From NCBI RefSeq assembly GCF_002240225.1, contig NZ_CP022584.1:3872094-3936093 (forward strand): a stretch of 64,000 nt of DNA, in the 5' to 3' direction. Within the stretch, counting starts at the first letter, position 1. Each line of letters starts with the position of its first letter. This document shows, piece after piece, positions 1-8,171 of the stretch. The notes below the pieces were generated by a model, which was not told the DNA's origin, ran no database searches, and saw nothing but the letters and a program-made list of their open reading frames with translations. The DNA is from Paenibacillus physcomitrellae. Its GTDB lineage: Bacteria; Bacillota; Bacilli; Paenibacillales; Paenibacillaceae. The translations under genes were made by a program, and so were the position numbers.

Positions 1-526
<526 letters not shown>

Positions 527-735
527 CAAAATGGACCCCACAAAGTGAAGATTAGCTTCGCAGCTGATTCCGAATCCTTTGCGGGGGCCCCGAGAACAAC
601 TAATTCGCAATTTTGTTTCGTATCCAGTTTTCAGGTGATTAAACATCTGAACCGATTTTAAGCTGCAAGTCCTTTCTAAGGTCTGATATTTTGCTAAAGC
701 GAAAGACGCGGAAGTAAAGCAGCGCAAAAATCATG

Positions 736-852
736 TTTGGTGGCGATGGCGGAGGGGTTCCACACGTACCCATCCCGAACACGACCGTTAAGCCCTCCAG
801 CGCCGATGGTACTTGGACCGCAGGGTCCTGGGAGAGTAGGACGCCGCCAAGC
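736..852 (+). rRNA. rrf: 5S ribosomal RNA
   Basis: A 117-nt 5S gene starts TTTGGTGGCG and ends CGCCGCCAAGC, the two ends forming helix I. The loop sequences CCATCCCGAACACG and GAGAGTAGGACG are typical of Firmicutes 5S. It follows 23S by about 210 nt and precedes an intrinsic terminator, so this is the distal end of an rRNA operon with no tRNA genes after it. Confidence 0.96.
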
Positions 853-858
853 AAACTG

Positions 859-896
859 AAGACCACTGTTGATAACATCGACGGTGGTCTTATTTT
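859..896 (+). terminator. rRNA operon terminator
   Basis: AAGACCAC at 859-866 pairs with GTGGTCTT at 884-891 around a short loop and is followed by a T-rich stretch. It ends the rRNA operon. From here to 1169 the DNA is AT-rich and holds no supported gene. Confidence 0.85.
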
Positions 897-1125
897 GTCC
901 ACAAGTGAATAGTTGGTCCCTCTTTACATATTCATCCACAGTTTGCTGCAAATTGCGGCATTTTTTTCGTTTATTCACAGCTTTTTCAGAGTTTTTCTTG
1001 AAAAGAGCAAATATTTTTAAAAAACTCTCCACAAATTCACAATTTAATCCCCAATACTCACAAATTACTCCCTATAACTTCTACAAGTTGATCAGCTGAA
1101 AGAGCATTCGATTTTTAGATTTGTG

Positions 1126-1131
1126 TATAAT
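1126..1131 (+). promoter_or_regulatory. Candidate -10 element for the thioesterase gene
   Basis: A perfect TATAAT sits 53 nt upstream of the thioesterase start, in the AT-rich gap after the rRNA operon. I see no good -35 box at the expected distance, so only the -10 is supported. Confidence 0.35.
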
Positions 1132-1183
1132 GTTGTGTTAGAGTGTTAAACAGGTGTTGCTAAGAGCCGAGGAGGAATAAAAT

Positions 1184-1951
1184 GTGGATAAATCATTTTT
1201 AGTCTGGACGGAAGAGCGAACCATTCACACCAGCGAGGCTGATTTCCGTTCAAACTGCCGTTTGTCGGTGCTGCTTGATTATTTGCAGCAGGCGGCGGAT
1301 TCGGCCGTAAATGCCTTAGGGATCAGCTGGCGTGAAATGCTGGATTCCGGCATGGGCTGGATGCTTATGACACTGGATCTGGATATTTACCATCTTCCGA
1401 AGTTTGGAGATACGGTCAAGATCAGTACCTGGAGCAAAGGAACCAAGGGTCCTATTTGGCAGCGGGATTATCGGGTAGCAGGGCATGACGGTAATGAGGC
1501 CGTAGAGGCTGCCGCAGCCCGTTCGACTTGGAGTCTGGTGGACATCCATAAACGTAAAATACTCCGTCCAACAGCGCTGCCGGTGGAGGTCCCTCCTTAT
1601 ACGGAGGATTCGGTTGGGGATCTGCCTGACAAAGTGAATATACCGGGTGACGTCCAACTAGAAGAAACGACCATGCTGGATATTCAATACAGCAGTGTTG
1701 ATATTAATGGTCATGTCAACAACGCCCGTTATGCTGATTTTTGTTACGATACCCTCACGAGCGAGGAACTGGCGAACCTGGATTTACGTCGTTTTCACAT
1801 TACATATATTAAGGAAAGAAAATTAGGAGACAAGCTGCGGATTTTACGTTCTCCCCTTACCGATGGGCGTATCTACATTCGTGGACAAGCTGTGGATGAA
1901 GAAAGTGGAGACGAGACGGTTGGATTTGAAGCGTGTTTGTATTTTTCGTAA
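1184..1951 (+). CDS. Acyl-[acyl-carrier-protein] thioesterase
   Basis: This 255-aa protein is a cytosolic double hot-dog thioesterase of the FatA/FatB type (acyl-ACP thioesterase family), which releases free fatty acids from acyl-ACP. The family signature SSVDINGHVNNARYADF lies near residues 170-186, with the Asp-x-Asn-x-His arrangement of the catalytic centre; the N-terminal hot-dog contains SVLLDYLQQAADSAV. The start is GTG at 1184, 8 nt after AGGAGG (1170-1175). An ATG at 1182 overlaps it out of frame and would stop after six codons. The gene stands alone between the rRNA operon and a non-coding stretch. The family assignment is firm; chain-length preference cannot be read from the sequence. 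Confidence 0.86.
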   Translation: MDKSFLVWTEERTIHTSEADFRSNCRLSVLLDYLQQAADSAVNALGISWREMLDSGMGWMLMTLDLDIYHLPKFGDTVKISTWSKGTKGPIWQRDYRVAGHDGNEAVEAAAARSTWSLVDIHKRKILRPTALPVEVPPYTEDSVGDLPDKVNIPGDVQLEETTMLDIQYSSVDINGHVNNARYADFCYDTLTSEELANLDLRRFHITYIKERKLGDKLRILRSPLTDGRIYIRGQAVDEESGDETVGFEACLYFS

Positions 1952-2183
1952 AAAGAGGAGAAGCGCGGCGCTTAATAGGCCCTGCATACAGCCGGATTAT
2001 GGGGTATTGATTACCCTTTAATTTGGTGTTTCTTTTTTTAATTTGATTGAATTTTTAGTTGATTTTTTTTTCATTAATGTTGAATATTACTATAAATTAA
2101 AAGAGCTTTTTCTATTTGAACTAAAAGTGAAAAGGAGTCTGTCTATTGGGCTACATCATGGAGCTAAGAAAATTAGTTGGTTT

Positions 2184-2270
2184 AAGACCGATTATTATGA
2201 CCGGAGCTCTTTCACCCAAAAGCTCTCCCGAGCAATTGGCAATATCTGAGGGTTAGTTTCAACCGGTCTT
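2184..2270 (+). promoter_or_regulatory. Possible structured 5' leader of the CAP-domain gene
   Basis: In the 398-nt gap before the CAP gene, AAGACCG (2184-2190) can pair with CGGTCTT (2264-2270). This closes a region with an internal hairpin GAGCT (2204-2208)/AGCTC (2221-2225). The nested layout resembles a riboswitch aptamer, but I do not recognise the conserved core of any known class. A weak TTG-started frame runs through it (2043-2249) and has no ribosome binding site. The rest of the gap (1952-2180) is AT-rich and shows nothing recognisable. Confidence 0.3.
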
Positions 2271-2349
2271 CATGTTATGATAGTAAAGGTTACAGCGTTG
2301 TTACTTTTTTGTAACTACTAATCTTTACACCTAACAAGGAGATGACAGG

Positions 2350-3258
2350 ATGAACAAGAAAATAACGAAACGTATCGCAGCCGGAGGATTTGCAGTATTA
2401 ATGTCCATGGGCTTGGTCCTGCCAACCTATGCGGCGTCTTCAAACGGTGACACAACAGCTAACCATCAAACGACAACAGCCATTTATAAAGTGACTTCCT
2501 TAAAAACAACTACAATTAACTTCTCAAACTTGTCCGGTTATTTGTATAACTTTGATTGGAACGAGCTGCTCAGCGAGCTGCAAGGCGCAGGCGGACAAGC
2601 ACAGCAGGAGCAGCCAACTCAACCGGTGAAGCCGGCTCAGCCAGCTAAGCCAAGTCAACCTGCGCCATCGAAACCTGACACGGCGCAGCAGCCTGCAAAG
2701 CAGCCAACAACTGAGCAGCCGGCCGCACCTAAACCTAAACCGGTCACTCCACCGGCGTCTACAACGCCAAGCAAACCGGCACAGCAGCCAGCCCAGTCCG
2801 GCTCTGGCCAGACTCAAACGCCTACACCAGCTCCGAGCAATAGCGGAAGCAATGTGAATGCTGGACAGCAGCAAGGTACGGATAACAAGTCTGATTTTGT
2901 GAAACAGGTTATTTCGCTGGTTAACCAGGAACGGGCGAAAGAGAACCTCAAACCGCTGACAGAAGACAGCGCTCTGTCCAACATGGCTTTGGTGAAGGCA
3001 AAAGATATGAGCCAGAACAATTATTTTGACCATAACTCGCCAACCTACGGTTCTCCGTTCGACATGATGAAGCAGTTCAATATCAGCTTCAGCTATGCCG
3101 GCGAGAACATTGCCAAAGGCCAGCAGACTCCACAGGAAGTCATGACGGCCTGGATGAACAGTGCAGGACACCGCGCGAACATCATGAACGCTAACTATAC
3201 CGTAATCGGTGTAGGTTACTACAACGGCTGCTGGGTACAGGAATTCGTAGGCCGTTAA
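2350..3258 (+). CDS. Secreted CAP (SCP/PR1) domain protein
   Basis: This 302-aa exported protein has a signal peptide at residues 1-28 (lysine-rich start, hydrophobic core, cleavage near PTYAAS), a spacer, and then a Pro/Gln/Lys/Ala-rich linker of about 100 residues (repeated QPAKP-like units, about 80-180) of the kind that spans cell walls. The C-terminal CAP domain runs from about 183 to 302, with the motifs NQERAKENLKPL, AGENIAKG and AWMNSAGHRANIMN. It resembles Bacillus YkwD and its spore-associated relatives. The ATG follows AAGGAG (2337-2342). Substrate and role are unknown for this family. A strong terminator follows, so it is probably monocistronic. Confidence 0.88.
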   Translation: MNKKITKRIAAGGFAVLMSMGLVLPTYAASSNGDTTANHQTTTAIYKVTSLKTTTINFSNLSGYLYNFDWNELLSELQGAGGQAQQEQPTQPVKPAQPAKPSQPAPSKPDTAQQPAKQPTTEQPAAPKPKPVTPPASTTPSKPAQQPAQSGSGQTQTPTPAPSNSGSNVNAGQQQGTDNKSDFVKQVISLVNQERAKENLKPLTEDSALSNMALVKAKDMSQNNYFDHNSPTYGSPFDMMKQFNISFSYAGENIAKGQQTPQEVMTAWMNSAGHRANIMNANYTVIGVGYYNGCWVQEFVGR

Positions 3259-3304
3259 GTTAAGTTAAGTTTAAGGATCAGCAGATCTGAATAGGAAAAA
3301 GAAC

Positions 3305-3339
3305 AAAACCGGCAGAGCCAAGGCTCCGCCGGTTTTTGT
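3305..3339 (+). terminator. Terminator of the CAP-domain gene
   Basis: AAAACCGGC (3305-3313) pairs with GCCGGTTTT (3328-3336) around an inner GAGCC/GGCTC stem, followed by a T-run. It may also serve the convergent gene at 3412-3672. Confidence 0.9.
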
Positions 3340-3411
3340 TATGATGATTTTTTTCAATTAGAAATTCTCAACAATCAATCATCAATCCTTAATTCATTAA
3401 CGAACCTATTC

Positions 3412-3672
3412 TTACGGATTGCTTCGTCTTCTCACAGCACCCATAATCAGGCTGACGATCAGAATCAGCACAATAGCGCCAATCAGAGCCGGGATGAAGT
3501 AGAAATCGCCTGTTTCCGGACCCCAGTTGCCAAGCAGGAAGCTGCCCAGCCATGCTCCGATAAAACCTGCAATGATATTACCGATAATACCTCCCGGCAC
3601 ATCTCTGCCCACAATCAAGCCTGCCAGCCAACCGATAATACCGCCGATAATCAACGACCATAGAAATGCCAT
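3412..3672 (-). CDS. GlsB/YeaQ/YmgE-family membrane protein
   Basis: This 86-residue protein is very hydrophobic, with three predicted membrane segments and glycine zippers (IIGGIIGWLAGLIVG, IIGNIIAGFIGAWLGSFLLG), then an Arg-rich tail. This is the GlsB/YeaQ/YmgE (transglycosylase-associated) family, small stress-linked membrane proteins of unresolved function. The ATG at 3672 is preferred because AGAGGTG lies 7 nt upstream; a TTG two codons earlier is too close to that site. It is a single gene convergent with the CAP-domain gene. Confidence 0.88.
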   Translation of the reverse strand: MAFLWSLIIGGIIGWLAGLIVGRDVPGGIIGNIIAGFIGAWLGSFLLGNWGPETGDFYFIPALIGAIVLILIVSLIMGAVRRRSNP

Positions 3673-3768
3673 TTTCAATCACCTCTTTGAATATTTGGTT
3701 AATGTAACAGCTGCTGATGTCTACTTATTAACCTTTAGGATTTGAACGAAACAGGATAGGGATGGAAA

Positions 3769-3777
3769 TGTTATAAT
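3769..3777 (+). promoter_or_regulatory. Extended -10 promoter of topB
   Basis: TGTTATAAT is an extended -10 (TG, one base, TATAAT) about 26 nt before the topB start. No clear -35 is visible, as expected for extended -10 promoters. Confidence 0.5.
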
Positions 3778-3802
3778 ACAAAGAGAGCAAAGGGGGAACA
3801 TA

Positions 3803-5941
3803 ATGAAGACATTAGTACTTGCGGAGAAACCATCCGTGGCAAAGGAAATTGCACGAGTAATGGGAAGCCGCGATAAACATAAAAGTTATTTTGAAGGACC
3901 GAAGTATGTCGTAACCTGGGCATTGGGACACTTGGTGGGACTGGCCGAACCGGAGGATTACGATCATAAATATGCTACCTGGAACCTTGAGGACCTGCCT
4001 ATCCTGCCTGGAAAAATGAAGCTGAAGGTGCTCCGCGAAACCAACCATCAGTATAAAGCGGTTCAGCAGCTGATGCGCCGCAGCGACATCGGCGAATTGA
4101 TCGTAGCGACCGACGCTGCCCGGGAAGGCGAGCTGCTGGCGCGCTGGATCATCGACATGGCGAAATGGAACAAGCCGTTCAAACGGCTGTGGATTTCCTC
4201 GCAGACGGACAAGGCAATTAAGGACGGTTTTGCCCAGCTGAAACCTGGCAGTCAGTTTGACCGTTTGTACCAGTCGGCCAGATGCCGGGCGGAAGCAGAC
4301 TGGATGATTGGCCTGAACGTTACGCGGGCGCTCACTACGAAATTTAGCGCTCCGCTGTCGGCCGGCCGGGTTCAGACGCCTACGCTGGGCATGATCATGG
4401 CCCGGGAACAGGAAATCACCTCTTTCCGTTCGGAAGAGTATGCCCGGATCAAAGCCGAGCTTGGCGGATTTGAAGCGCTTTGGCAGGGCCGGGGCGGGGA
4501 CAGCCGGATTTTTGATCAGGTTAAGGCGAAGGAGCTGCAATCGAAGCTGGAAGGCGGAAGCGGCACAATCGTTAAGGTGAAGAAAAGCGAAAAAACGGTT
4601 CCGCATCCTCAGGCCTACGACTTGACGGAGCTTCAGCGGGATGCAAACCGCCGATATGGATTCTCGGCCAAGCAGACCTCCAATGTGCTCCAGAAGCTGT
4701 ACGAGCAGCACAAATTGGTCACTTACCCCCGTACGGATTCCCGTTACCTGACGTCTGATATGGTTGGGACTTTGAAGGAACGGCTGAGCAGCGTGGCCAT
4801 AGGCCCGTATGCATCCATGGCGCGCCCTCTGCTGAGAGGCAACCTGACTTTGGGAAAAAGGGTGGTCGATGACAGCAAGGTAACCGATCACCATGCCATC
4901 ATCCCGACGGAGCAAACGGTGCTGCTGAATACGCTCACCAGCGACGAGCGCAAGCTGTATGATCTGATTGTAAGACGGTTTATCAGCTTGTTTTATGGTC
5001 CGGCCCGTTTTGACCAGGTAGCCGTGACGGTTGACATTCAGGGAGAAACGCTGACAGCCAAAGGCATTACGATGAAAGATCAGGGCTGGAGAGCCGTCTA
5101 CGAAAGTGCCGATTATGAAGAGACAGGGGAAAATGAAGACGAAAGTCCGGACGCTGAAGCCTCCTCTGATGCAGCTCTGCCGGAGCTGCACGAAGGCATG
5201 AAGGTTAAGGTAAACCGCTGCCGGCTTGAGACTGGAAGAACCCAGCCGCCCAAACGTTACACGGAAGCGGCGCTGCTGTCTCAGATGGAGAAGCATGGAC
5301 TGGGAACACCGGCTACCCGCGCCGACATCATCGAGAAGCTGGTCAGCTCAGATACCATCGAGCGTAAAGGGAACGCCCTGCATCCGACCGGCAAAGGCAA
5401 ACAGCTGATTGACCTGGCGCCGACAGAGCTTCGGGCCCCTGAGCTGACCGCCAAATGGGAAGCAGAGCTCGAACGGATTGCGCGGGGAAGCGGCAAGCCG
5501 GAGCCTTTTTTACAGGATATTCGTCATATGGCAGAGGAACTGGTCGGCAAGGTCAAGGGCAGCGATGCGGTATACAAACCACATAATGTCTCCAATAGCC
5601 ATTGTCCGAACTGCGGTACAAGACTGTTGGAGAAGAAAACGAAACGCGGCCTGCTGCTGATCTGCCCGGCCGATGACTGCGGGTATACCCGTTCGGGTGA
5701 GAAACGGCTGTCCAATCGCCGTTGTCCTCAGTGCCATAAGAAAATGGAGCTGAAAGAAGGCAAAGCCGGCCTTTACGTTCAATGTCTGCCATGCGGAATT
5801 ACCGAAACGCTCAATAAAGATACGAACCATGTCAGCAAACGTGACCAGCAGAAGCTGGTGAAGCAGTATGCCAAACAGGAGTCGATCGGCTCCAACCTCG
5901 GCGAGCTGCTGAAAGCCGCTATGGAGCAGAAGAACAAATAA
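3803..5941 (+). CDS. topB: DNA topoisomerase III
   Basis: This 712-aa type IA topoisomerase nicks and passes single strands, resolving precatenanes and recombination intermediates. The N-terminal Toprim domain shows LAEKPSVAKEIARVMG with the general-base Glu and ATDAAREGELLARW with the acidic metal-binding cluster at about residues 104-118. The catalytic Tyr is in LVTYPRTDSRYL near residue 307. The C-terminal end has zinc-ribbon-like Cys pairs (CPNCGTRLLEKK, CPADDCGYTRSG, CPQCHKKMEL), partly degenerate as is usual in Bacillus TopB. The length matches the family (about 710-730 aa). The ATG lies 6 nt after AAAGGGGG. No terminator directly follows; a repeat tract does. Confidence 0.95.
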   Translation: MKTLVLAEKPSVAKEIARVMGSRDKHKSYFEGPKYVVTWALGHLVGLAEPEDYDHKYATWNLEDLPILPGKMKLKVLRETNHQYKAVQQLMRRSDIGELIVATDAAREGELLARWIIDMAKWNKPFKRLWISSQTDKAIKDGFAQLKPGSQFDRLYQSARCRAEADWMIGLNVTRALTTKFSAPLSAGRVQTPTLGMIMAREQEITSFRSEEYARIKAELGGFEALWQGRGGDSRIFDQVKAKELQSKLEGGSGTIVKVKKSEKTVPHPQAYDLTELQRDANRRYGFSAKQTSNVLQKLYEQHKLVTYPRTDSRYLTSDMVGTLKERLSSVAIGPYASMARPLLRGNLTLGKRVVDDSKVTDHHAIIPTEQTVLLNTLTSDERKLYDLIVRRFISLFYGPARFDQVAVTVDIQGETLTAKGITMKDQGWRAVYESADYEETGENEDESPDAEASSDAALPELHEGMKVKVNRCRLETGRTQPPKRYTEAALLSQMEKHGLGTPATRADIIEKLVSSDTIERKGNALHPTGKGKQLIDLAPTELRAPELTAKWEAELERIARGSGKPEPFLQDIRHMAEELVGKVKGSDAVYKPHNVSNSHCPNCGTRLLEKKTKRGLLLICPADDCGYTRSGEKRLSNRRCPQCHKKMELKEGKAGLYVQCLPCGITETLNKDTNHVSKRDQQKLVKQYAKQESIGSNLGELLKAAMEQKNK

Positions 5942-5983
5942 GGGAAGTTGAGCGGCTGGAAGGATGCGTGAAATGAATCCTCC

Positions 5984-6085
5984 TGAATAATTCACCTGGA
6001 GTAACTCATCGGGACATCTCGCCGGAATAACTCGCCCTGGGATAAATCATCCCGGAATAACTCTCCCCGGAATAAATCATTATGG
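5984..6085 (+). repeat. Degenerate tandem repeat after topB
   Basis: A short phrase close to CCGGAATAACTC/CCGGAATAAATC recurs about six times at 14-18-nt intervals (for example near 6022, 6052, 6067). Units differ by one to several bases. No coding frame with a ribosome binding site covers it. Function is unknown; it looks like decayed tandem duplication. Confidence 0.6.
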
Positions 6086-6119
6086 GAAGTGGGATGTTAA
6101 CCTCAGGAGGTGAGATTCC

Positions 6120-6251
6120 GTGCCGCATCATAAACCGAAGAAGCTGAACAACCAGCAGAACAAATCAAGCATTACTGAAGAAGCAAGGGAGACGAAAACC
6201 AAAAAGCAGGCCGATTATCCGGCGAGTCTGAATGGGGTTCCCAAATTATAA
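6120..6251 (+). CDS. Small basic hypothetical protein (43 aa)
   Basis: A GTG start at 6120 follows an excellent AGGAGGTGAG site (about 6104-6112). The frame encodes 43 residues, Lys/Gln/Asn-rich and hydrophilic, starting MPHHKPKKLNNQQNKSS and ending in a proline-containing tail, LNGVPKL. There is no membrane segment or Cys. It sits alone between topB and a DUF1294 gene. I do not recognise a family. The strong start signal and compact frame favour a real small gene, possibly of the short sporulation-type basic proteins, but that role is inference only. Confidence 0.6.
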   Translation: MPHHKPKKLNNQQNKSSITEEARETKTKKQADYPASLNGVPKL

Positions 6252-6306
6252 AAGGAATCGAAGCCGCTGATCGATCGGGACAGCTTGGATACGGATTTCT
6301 TTCTGA

Positions 6307-6344
6307 ACACGGTGCTGTCTTGGAGGCGGCGCCGTGTTTGTGTT
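6307..6344 (+). terminator. Possible terminator of the small basic gene
   Basis: ACACGGTGC (6307-6315) can pair with GCGCCGTGT (6329-6337), followed by a mixed T/G stretch rather than a clean T-run. This is a moderate terminator candidate. Confidence 0.4.
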
Positions 6345-6456
6345 TAATCGAGCTTTAGCGGGGGAAACCGGCCGAAGGGATTTGTTTTTAAAAATAGACG
6401 GATTTATAATAGAGGTGCAAAGGTGGATCCAAGGTCCGGTAAGGAGGCATGATTCC

Positions 6457-6720
6457 ATGAGGGAAGCCTTGCTCGTTTGGTTTGTGTTCATTAATTTCAT
6501 TGCTTATCTGGTCATGTCGGATGATAAACGAAGAGCCAGAGAGAGAAAAGAACGCATACCGGAGCGGACTCTGTTCCTGTTGGCGGTTATGGGAGGGGCG
6601 CTAGGCGTGCTCATCGCCATGTATACCAAACGCCATAAAACCCGCCATGGCAGCTTTGTGGTCGGAATTCCGCTGCTGCTGTTTCTTAATGCGGCTCTTT
6701 ATACTTATTTTCTGAGATAG
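6457..6720 (+). CDS. DUF1294 family membrane protein
   Basis: This 87-aa protein has an N-terminal membrane segment (LLVWFVFINFIAYLVM), the family-typical basic loop DDKRRARERKERIPE, a second segment (LFLLAVMGGALGVLIAMY) with the motif TKRHKTRHGSFVVGIP, and a third C-terminal helix. This is the DUF1294 architecture (about 85-90 aa). ATG 6457 is chosen because AAGGAGG (6441-6447) lies 9 nt upstream; the frame is open farther back, but without a start signal. Function is unknown. Confidence 0.85.
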   Translation: MREALLVWFVFINFIAYLVMSDDKRRARERKERIPERTLFLLAVMGGALGVLIAMYTKRHKTRHGSFVVGIPLLLFLNAALYTYFLR

Positions 6721-6807
6721 ACAGCTTTCCAGCGGAATGCATGGCCGTTTCAAGGATGGGAAGAGTGGTTTACAGAATGTTCAAGTACATAGGAAGAGGT
6801 GGAGCGC

Positions 6808-7239
6808 ATGTTATTCAATAAAATTTTGGTGGCTTATGACGGTTCTAAAGCTTCGAACAAGGCGCTCGATAAAGCGATTGAACTCGCGAAATTGAGCCAA
6901 ACGGAATTGACGGTTATTCATGTTTATGATTTTCCACGTTTTTATGTAGCGGAAGGTTTTGCTCCGGTTCCTGCCAGTGTCAATGAAGATTTCTATGAGC
7001 TGGCGACCAGAACTTCTGATGAAGCGGAGAGACGCCTCAAGGAAGCTGGAGTATCTGGCAAAGTTGAGATGCTTCAGGGACCGGCGGCAGAAGGCATTCT
7101 GGAATACGCGAAAGACAACGACCATGACGTGATCATCCTTGGCAGCCGCGGGCTTGGCAGCATCCGGGAATTTGTGCTCGGCAGTGTCAGCCATAACGTT
7201 GTGCAGCATGCCCAAATCCCAGTGCTGGTAGTGAAATAA
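6808..7239 (+). CDS. Universal stress protein (UspA family)
   Basis: This 143-aa cytosolic Usp domain begins FNKILVAYDGSKASNKALD. Near its C-terminus is the ATP-binding motif GSRGLGSIREFVLGSVSHNV, matching the G-2x-G-9x-G-S pattern of ATP-binding Usp proteins. ATG 6808 follows AGAGGTGG by about 5 nt; a GTG at 6799 lies inside that ribosome binding site and is unlikely. It is a single gene closed by a terminator. The partner or stress cannot be inferred from the context. Confidence 0.92.
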   Translation: MLFNKILVAYDGSKASNKALDKAIELAKLSQTELTVIHVYDFPRFYVAEGFAPVPASVNEDFYELATRTSDEAERRLKEAGVSGKVEMLQGPAAEGILEYAKDNDHDVIILGSRGLGSIREFVLGSVSHNVVQHAQIPVLVVK

Positions 7240-7250
7240 GAGAATAGATG

Positions 7251-7283
7251 AAAAGGAATGTCCGCTGGGACATTCCTTTTTTG
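7251..7283 (+). terminator. Terminator of the universal stress gene
   Basis: AAAAGGAATGTCC and GGACATTCCTTTT form a 13-bp stem around GCTG with a T-rich 3' side. Confidence 0.93.
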
Positions 7284-7329
7284 TTTGTTCGGAGGCAGAA
7301 AAGCAAAGCTTTCTTTTAGATAACAAGCA

Positions 7330-7373
7330 AAATACGAACATTTAAATAAGTGTAAAAAGGAACGTTCGGGTTT
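7330..7373 (+). promoter_or_regulatory. PurR operator: inverted pair of PurBoxes
   Basis: A CGAA core at 7335-7338 (AATACGAACATTT context) and an inverted TTCG core at 7365-7368 (AACGTTCGGGTTTA context) define two 14-nt PurBoxes separated by 16 nt. This is the geometry known for Bacillus PurR operators. They lie immediately upstream of the -35 box of the pur promoter, so PurR repression relieved by PRPP is expected. Confidence 0.8.
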
Positions 7374-7376
7374 AAG

Positions 7377-7406
7377 TTGACATGGCATGATCGGTATTGA
7401 TAAACT
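7377..7406 (+). promoter_or_regulatory. pur operon promoter
   Basis: A perfect TTGACA at 7377-7382 and TAAACT at 7401-7406 are separated by 18 nt, just downstream of the PurBox pair and about 45 nt before the guanine aptamer. Confidence 0.7.
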
Positions 7407-7452
7407 AGAGGTAGAAGAGCACGAACGAGATTCGTGTTTATATAGCCAATAA

Positions 7453-7640
7453 TCGTATAACGCCGGGGATAAGGCCCGGCAGTTTCTACCTGAAAACCGT
7501 AAATTTTCGGACTACGAGGGCTGATCATGGATGCAAAGACGCTTTCGTCCTGCTGGACGTCAGAGCTGTTTTTGCTTGTGCTTGCCCGCGTAGTCCGATA
7601 TCGCGAAAATGTTGTATTTTCTGAGATATCGGATTTTTTT
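7453..7640 (+). promoter_or_regulatory. Guanine (purine) riboswitch controlling the pur operon
   Basis: The aptamer spans 7453-7517. P1 is TCGTA/TACGA, P2 is GCCGGG (7462-7467)/CCCGGC (7475-7480), and P3 is about 7490-7496/7503-7509. The joining segment GTTTCTACC and loop CCGTAAA match the purine class. The discriminating pyrimidine before UACG is C (GGACTACG), predicting guanine or hypoxanthine rather than adenine. The 3' strand TCGGACTACG (7507-7516) is perfectly complementary to CGTAGTCCGA (7589-7598). This gives a 10-bp antiterminator, exclusive with both P1 and the terminator at 7594-7640. Ligand therefore turns the operon off. Confidence 0.95.
7594..7640 (+). terminator. Riboswitch-controlled intrinsic terminator
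   Basis: TCCGATATC (7594-7602) pairs with GATATCGGA (7625-7633), extended inside by GAAAAT/ATTTTC, followed by seven T residues. Its 5' strand overlaps the antiterminator partner at 7589-7598. Confidence 0.95.
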
Positions 7641-7670
7641 GTTGAAATAACAAGGAAAGTAGGTCGGAAT

Positions 7671-8171
7671 ATGTCAGCGCAGGTAGCTGTAATCATGGGC
7701 AGTAAGTCGGATTGGGAAACGATGAGCCATGCATGTGTGGTGCTGGAGGAACTGCGAATTCCTTACGAGAAAAAGGTCGTCTCCGCTCACCGCACGCCGG
7801 ATTTGATGTTCGAGTTTGCGGAAGGCGCAGCGGAACGCGGAATTAAAGTCATTATTGCCGGAGCCGGGGGTGCGGCGCATCTGCCGGGCATGGTCGCGTC
7901 CAAGACGGTACTGCCGGTCATTGGCGTTCCGGTCAAATCAGCGGCTTTAAACGGTCTGGATTCGCTGCTGTCCATCGTTCAGATGCCTGGCGGCATTCCT
8001 GTGGCGACCGTAGCGATCGGCAAAGCCGGCGCTACCAACGCCGGTCTGCTGGCAGCTCAAATCCTCGGCGCTTTTGATCCGGCACTGAGCGAGAAGGTTC
8101 AGGCCCGGCGCGACCGGATCAAGGCGGAAGTACTCGAAAGCGGCGAAGAGCTGGAGCAGGTGAAGCTGTGA
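7671..8171 (+). CDS. purE: N5-carboxyaminoimidazole ribonucleotide mutase
   Basis: This 166-aa class I PurE moves the carboxyl group of N5-CAIR to C4, giving CAIR, directly after PurK. Visible motifs are the phosphate-binding GSKSDWETM (residues 10-18), the catalytic-His segment VSAHRTPD, the Gly-rich [15 protein letters not shown], and [36 protein letters not shown]. The reading frame is open upstream through the riboswitch to 7527, but the family start [14 protein letters not shown] and the AAGGAAAGTAGG site fix ATG 7671. It is the first gene of the operon and overlaps purK by 4 nt. Confidence 0.97.
   Translation: MSAQVAVIMGSKSDWETMSHACVVLEELRIPYEKKVVSAHRTPDLMFEFAEGAAERGIKVIIAGAGGAAHLPGMVASKTVLPVIGVPVKSAALNGLDSLLSIVQMPGGIPVATVAIGKAGATNAGLLAAQILGAFDPALSEKVQARRDRIKAEVLESGEELEQVKL

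Noticed and set aside
2043..2249. 68-codon frame started by TTG
   Set aside because: No ribosome binding site, very AT-rich with runs of Phe, and it overlaps the possible structured leader.
3812..5296. 494-codon minus-strand frame
   Set aside because: Antisense shadow of topB, which has complete family motifs.
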